Positions 60,691-64,000 of a stretch of DNA of 64,000 bases are shown piece by piece. The stretch lies in contig NZ_JAMOAO010000001.1 of NCBI RefSeq assembly GCF_030555055.1, forward strand, positions 2,046,001-2,110,000, given 5' to 3'. Numbering within the stretch: position 1 is the first letter of the stretch; each line of letters begins with the position of its first letter. Below the pieces are notes generated by a model, which had not been told where the DNA came from, searched no databases, and was given only the letters and a program-made list of their open reading frames with translations. The translations under genes were made by a program, and so were the position numbers. Source of the stretch: Nocardiopsis sp. YSL2. Its GTDB lineage: Bacteria; Actinomycetota; Actinomycetes; Streptosporangiales; Streptosporangiaceae.

Positions 60691-62376
60691 TCAGACCTTG
60701 CGGCGACGGCCCCGGCGCTTCTGGCTCGGCTTGAGGACGGGCTTGCCCGCCTCGACGGCCTCCCTGCGCTTGGCGGCACCGTACTCCGAAAGCGCCTCGG
60801 CCAGGGCCGAAACCGACGGCTTCGGTGCCACGACGTCGACACGCAGGCCGAACTCGATCGCGGTCTTCTCGGTCTCGGGGCCGATGACCGCGATGGCGGT
60901 GGTGTTGTGCGGCTTGCCCGCGATGCCCACGAGGTTGCGCACCGTGGAGGACGACGTGAACAGCACCGCATCGAAACCACCTCCCTTGATGGCCTCTCGG
61001 ACAGGCGCGGGCGGAGGCGCCGCGCGCACCGTGCGGTAGGCGGTGACGTCGTCGACCTCCCACCCCCGCTCGTCCAGTCCGGCCGCGAGGGTCTCGGTGG
61101 CGATGTCGGCGCGCGGGAGCAGCACGCGCTCGATGGGGTCGATCTCGGCGTCGTAGGGCGGCCACACCGACACCAGGCCCGCGCTGGACTGGGCGTCCTC
61201 GGGCGGCTCCAGGTCGGGCTGGATGCCGAAGTCCCGGACGGCCCTGGCGGTGGCCTCGCCGACGACGGCGACCTTGACCCCGGCGAAGGCCCGCGCGTCC
61301 AGGCCGTAGGACTCCAGGCGCTCACGGATGGCCCGGACCGCGTTGGTGGAGGTGAAGGCGACCCACTGGTAGCGGCCGGTGACCAGTCCGCGGACGGCGC
61401 GTTCCATCTGCTGCGGGGTGCGCGGCGGCTCCACGGAGATGGTCGGCACCTCCTCGGGCACCGCGCCGTAGCCGCGGAGCTGGTCGGACAGGGCCGCGGC
61501 CTGCTCCTTGGTCCGGGGCACGAGCACGCGCCAGCCGAACAGGGGGCGGGTCTCGTACCAGGACAGCTCGGACTGGCGCGCCACCGGCGCCCCGACGACC
61601 ATCAGGGCCGGGGCGGTCACGTGGTGGCCCTTGGCGTCCTTGGACTTGAGCTCGGCGACCAGTCGCGCCAGGGTCGAGGTGACCGTCGTCTGACGGGTGG
61701 TGCCGCCTGCGCGCACGACCGCGACGGGCGTGGCCGGGGGGCGTCCGCCGGCGATGAGGGTCTTGCACATGACGTCGAAGCCGGGGCCCTGGTGGCCGGG
61801 CTCCTCGCCGGGGGGCGCGTCCGCGCCGAGGATCACCAGCGCCGCGTCACTGGCGGCGGCCTCGTGCCAGTCGACCTCGGCTCCGCCGTGCGGCCGGGCG
61901 TTGAGCAGCCGTACCTCGGGGCCCTCGCCCAGCAGCGGGATCCCGGCGAAGGTCGGCACCGCGGTGACCGCGGAGACGCCCGGGGCGACCTCGACCTCCA
62001 CGTCCGCCTGCCGGCAGGCGGCCACCAGGTCGGCGCCGCGGCAGCCGAAGAACGGGTCGCCCGAGTACAGGCGCACCACCCGGCGGCCCTCACGGGCCTG
62101 GGTGACGGCCAGAGCGTTGATGTCGCCGCCGCATTCGGCGGCCTCGATCACGGACACGTCCTCGGAGCAGTGCGCCAGGAGCTCGGTACGGAAGGCGGCC
62201 AGCTCCTCGGCCGCGGGCTCGCGGAGGGTGATGACCACGTCGGCGCGGCGCAGCAGTTCGGCACCGCGCAACGTCAGCAGGTCGGCGCCGCCGGGTCCGG
62301 TGCCGACCAGGGCGACGTGCCCGGGGCGCGGGGCGGGGCGCGACTCCTCCGGACGGGGGATGGCGTTGGCGTTCAC
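60691..62376 (-). CDS. Fused uroporphyrinogen-III C-methyltransferase (CobA) and uroporphyrinogen-III synthase (HemD)
   Basis: A 561-residue fusion typical of actinomycetes. The CobA part (about 18-260) starts HVALVGTGPGGADLLTLRG and contains VVRLYSGDPFFGCRGADLV and VEVAPGVSAVTAVP; it makes precorrin-2 for siroheme and cobalamin. The HemD part (about 280-540) has GWRVLVPRTKEQAAALSDQL, WVAFTSTNAVRA and AVLFTSSSTVRNLVG and closes the uroporphyrinogen III ring. A Lys/Arg-rich tail ends the protein. GTG 62376 follows GAGGAG by 7 nt. Confidence 0.95.
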   Translation of the reverse strand: MNANAIPRPEESRPAPRPGHVALVGTGPGGADLLTLRGAELLRRADVVITLREPAAEELAAFRTELLAHCSEDVSVIEAAECGGDINALAVTQAREGRRVVRLYSGDPFFGCRGADLVAACRQADVEVEVAPGVSAVTAVPTFAGIPLLGEGPEVRLLNARPHGGAEVDWHEAAASDAALVILGADAPPGEEPGHQGPGFDVMCKTLIAGGRPPATPVAVVRAGGTTRQTTVTSTLARLVAELKSKDAKGHHVTAPALMVVGAPVARQSELSWYETRPLFGWRVLVPRTKEQAAALSDQLRGYGAVPEEVPTISVEPPRTPQQMERAVRGLVTGRYQWVAFTSTNAVRAIRERLESYGLDARAFAGVKVAVVGEATARAVRDFGIQPDLEPPEDAQSSAGLVSVWPPYDAEIDPIERVLLPRADIATETLAAGLDERGWEVDDVTAYRTVRAAPPPAPVREAIKGGGFDAVLFTSSSTVRNLVGIAGKPHNTTAIAVIGPETEKTAIEFGLRVDVVAPKPSVSALAEALSEYGAAKRREAVEAGKPVLKPSQKRRGRRRKV

Positions 62377-62476
62377 GTACTGGCTCCTCGGGTGTGGGTC
62401 GCCTGTGCCCCGGTGCGCGGGACCGGGGCGGTGACGGCTGGGCGGCGGCCACGTCGGCGCCCCGCCCGTGTGGTTC

Positions 62477-63448
62477 CTAGGGTGTGTCCCTTTCCGCGAA
62501 GGCCGCGGCGACGATGCGGTCGGCGCCCTCGCCGATCATCTCGCGGGCCAGGTCCCGGCCGAGCGCGACGGCCGCGTCCAGGTCGTGGGCGGAGGCGAGC
62601 TCGGTCGTGCGGTCGCCCCGGACGGCGGCGGTGCCGTCGGTGGCGACCACGGCGGCGCGCAGGCGCAGCCGGCCCTCGGTGTACTCGGCGAAGGCGCCGA
62701 CGGGGGCGGCGCAGCCGCCCTCCAGCACGGACAGCACGGTGCGCTCGGCGACGACGGCCACGCGGGTGGGCGCGTGGTCGACGGCGGCCAGGTAGCCCAG
62801 GTCGTCCTCGCTGCGCTTGACCGTGCACTCCACGGCCAGGGCGCCCTGGCCCGGCGCAGGCAGCATGCGGTCGGCGTCGAACACGTCGGTGACGGCGTCC
62901 CTGCGGCCCACCCGGCCGAGTCCGGCGTAGGCGAGGACGACGGCGTCCAGCTCACCGGAGGCCACCTTGCCCAGGCGCGTCTCGGCGTTGCCGCGGATGG
63001 GCACGTAGACCAGGTCCGGGCGCAGGGCGGCGAGCTGGGCGACGCGGCGCGGGGAGCCGGTGCCGATCCTGGCTCCGGCGGGCAGCCGCTCGAACGTGAG
63101 GCCGTCGCGGGCGCACAGGGCGTCGCGGGGGTCGTCGCGTTCGGGGATGGCGGCCAGGACGAGGCCGTCGGCGGGGACGGTCGGCAGGTCCTTGAGGGAG
63201 TGGACGGCGAAGTCGATCGTGCCCGCCACGAGCTCGTCGCGCAGGGCGTTGACGAACACGCCCGTGCCGCCGAGCTGGGTCAGGTGCGCCTTGGTGACGT
63301 CGCCGAAGCTCGTGATGAGCTCCAGCTCGATCGGGTGCCCGGTGCGCTCGGTGATCGCGTCGGCGACCATCCGGGACTGGGTGGTGGCCATGGTGCTGCG
63401 GCGGGTGCCGAGCCTGGCCGGGGTGCCGCCGGCGGGATTCGCGGTCAT
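62477..63448 (-). CDS. hemC: Hydroxymethylbilane synthase (porphobilinogen deaminase)
   Basis: A 323-residue enzyme that polymerises four porphobilinogens on a dipyrromethane cofactor. The cofactor Cys is in [15 protein letters not shown]. Substrate Arg and Asp motifs are [29 protein letters not shown] and [13 protein letters not shown] 63448 overlaps the hemA stop by 4 bp (ATGA). Length is normal. Confidence 0.96.
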   Translation of the reverse strand: MTANPAGGTPARLGTRRSTMATTQSRMVADAITERTGHPIELELITSFGDVTKAHLTQLGGTGVFVNALRDELVAGTIDFAVHSLKDLPTVPADGLVLAAIPERDDPRDALCARDGLTFERLPAGARIGTGSPRRVAQLAALRPDLVYVPIRGNAETRLGKVASGELDAVVLAYAGLGRVGRRDAVTDVFDADRMLPAPGQGALAVECTVKRSEDDLGYLAAVDHAPTRVAVVAERTVLSVLEGGCAAPVGAFAEYTEGRLRLRAAVVATDGTAAVRGDRTTELASAHDLDAAVALGRDLAREMIGEGADRIVAAAFAERDTP

Positions 63449-64000
63449 ACCTGCTCCTGTGCGGCCTCGGCCGCGGTGGTGGGACGCGCGGACGGGGACA
63501 GGGCCTCGGGCGTCTTGGGGTCGAGGTCGAAGAGTTCGCGCAGCGCGGCCTCGTAGGACTCGCCGTCGGGTGCGGCGGCCAGCTCCTTGACCCGCACCGT
63601 CGGCCGGTGCAGGAGCTTGTCCGCGACGCGGCGCATGGCCCGGGTGATCTCCTCACGGGCGCGGTCGTCGAGGTCGGCGGGCAGACGCCCGTGCAGCCGG
63701 GACAGCTCGGCCTCGACGACGCCCTTGGCCTGGGCGCGCAGGGCGACGACGGTGGGGGTGACCTCGTTGGCGCGGCGGACCGTGCGGAACTCGGTGACCT
63801 CCTCGTCGACGATCTCGCGGACGACGGTGAGGGCGCCGGAGCGTCCGGCCTCGCGGTCGCGTGCGGCGGCCGTGGCCTGGCGCAGGGCCTCGATGTCGAC
63901 CAGGTCCACGTGCGGGAGGTCGCGCACGGCGGTGTCGATGTCGTGGGGCAGGGCCAGGTCGAGGAAGACCAGGGGGGTGGTGCGGGCGGGGCTGGCGGCG
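63445..64000 (-). CDS. hemA: Glutamyl-tRNA reductase, C-terminal part (continues past window edge)
   Basis: The last 185 codons of hemA; the 5' end lies beyond 64000. The visible part contains the end of the NADP domain ([17 protein letters not shown], then [12 protein letters not shown]) and the spinal helix and dimerisation domain ([19 protein letters not shown] and [18 protein letters not shown]). It makes glutamate-1-semialdehyde from charged tRNA-Glu for hemL. Overlap with hemC shows one hemA-hemC-hemD-hemB transcript. Confidence 0.93.
   Translation of the reverse strand, partial: AASPARTTPLVFLDLALPHDIDTAVRDLPHVDLVDIEALRQATAAARDREAGRSGALTVVREIVDEEVTEFRTVRRANEVTPTVVALRAQAKGVVEAELSRLHGRLPADLDDRAREEITRAMRRVADKLLHRPTVRVKELAAAPDGESYEAALRELFDLDPKTPEALSPSARPTTAAEAAQEQV

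Overview
The window is chromosomal DNA of a high-GC actinomycete. Third codon positions are almost all G/C, GTG and TTG starts are frequent, and several genes are actinobacterial hallmarks: mshA (mycothiol), carD, SenX3-RegX3, murT-gatD, an RlmB-type methyltransferase beside cysS, the 32-residue ribosomal protein bS22, and a Cys-rich leader peptide ahead of sulfurtransferase genes. Gene content and order fit Streptosporangiales/Nocardiopsis-like or Streptomyces-like genomes; the genus is an inference.

Layout. 1-11 kb is accessory-like: a drug-efflux MFS protein, an aldo/keto reductase, a methyltransferase, a Ca2+ exchanger, a two-component pair placed tail to tail, a P-loop protein, and a decayed NmrA-type gene abutting tRNA-Thr(TGT). 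11.6-20.8 kb is core: rlmB, cysS, a large disordered-tail membrane protein, ispF, carD, phoU, senX3, regX3. 21-33 kb carries dtd, a DUF2207 protein, two overlapping paralogous zinc metalloproteases, a very large membrane protein with alpha/beta-hydrolase motifs at both ends, a BlaI-M56 repressor/protease pair with a clear operator, a macrodomain protein, and photolyase divergent from a DUF523/DUF1722 gene. 33-41 kb holds an esterase, mshA-YbjN-gpmA, DsrE and GIDE-domain proteins, a nitrobindin-like protein, ygfZ and an AhpD-like protein. 41-46 kb holds murT-gatD (lipid II amidation) and a membrane protein with a degenerate P-loop. 46-49 kb is a sulfur operon headed by a leaderless Cys-containing leader peptide. 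49.5-53.3 kb is housekeeping and unknown genes. 53.5-64 kb is the heme locus (hemL, then hemB, hemD fusion, hemC, hemA, all on the minus strand), interrupted by an RloA/RloB-like ATPase plus Toprim pair, a coding remnant, rraA and a truncated VOC gene.

How parts work together. hemA-hemC-hemD-hemB-hemL cover the steps from glutamyl-tRNA to uroporphyrinogen III and precorrin-2. MurT-GatD amidates lipid II glutamate. The leader-DUF4395-sseA-DUF1416 run, with an upstream thioredoxin-like gene, handles sulfane sulfur and is probably tuned by cysteine supply. PhoU-SenX3-RegX3 senses phosphate.

The strongest candidates for a less-described system are the ATPase/RloB pair in the heme locus, a complete 12-codon minigene (promoter, perfect Shine-Dalgarno, ORF, hairpin) between the nitrobindin-like gene and ygfZ, and the structured element upstream of the 765-residue membrane protein. 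Several genes appear leaderless, with a TAnnnT -10 box 6-8 nt before the start codon.
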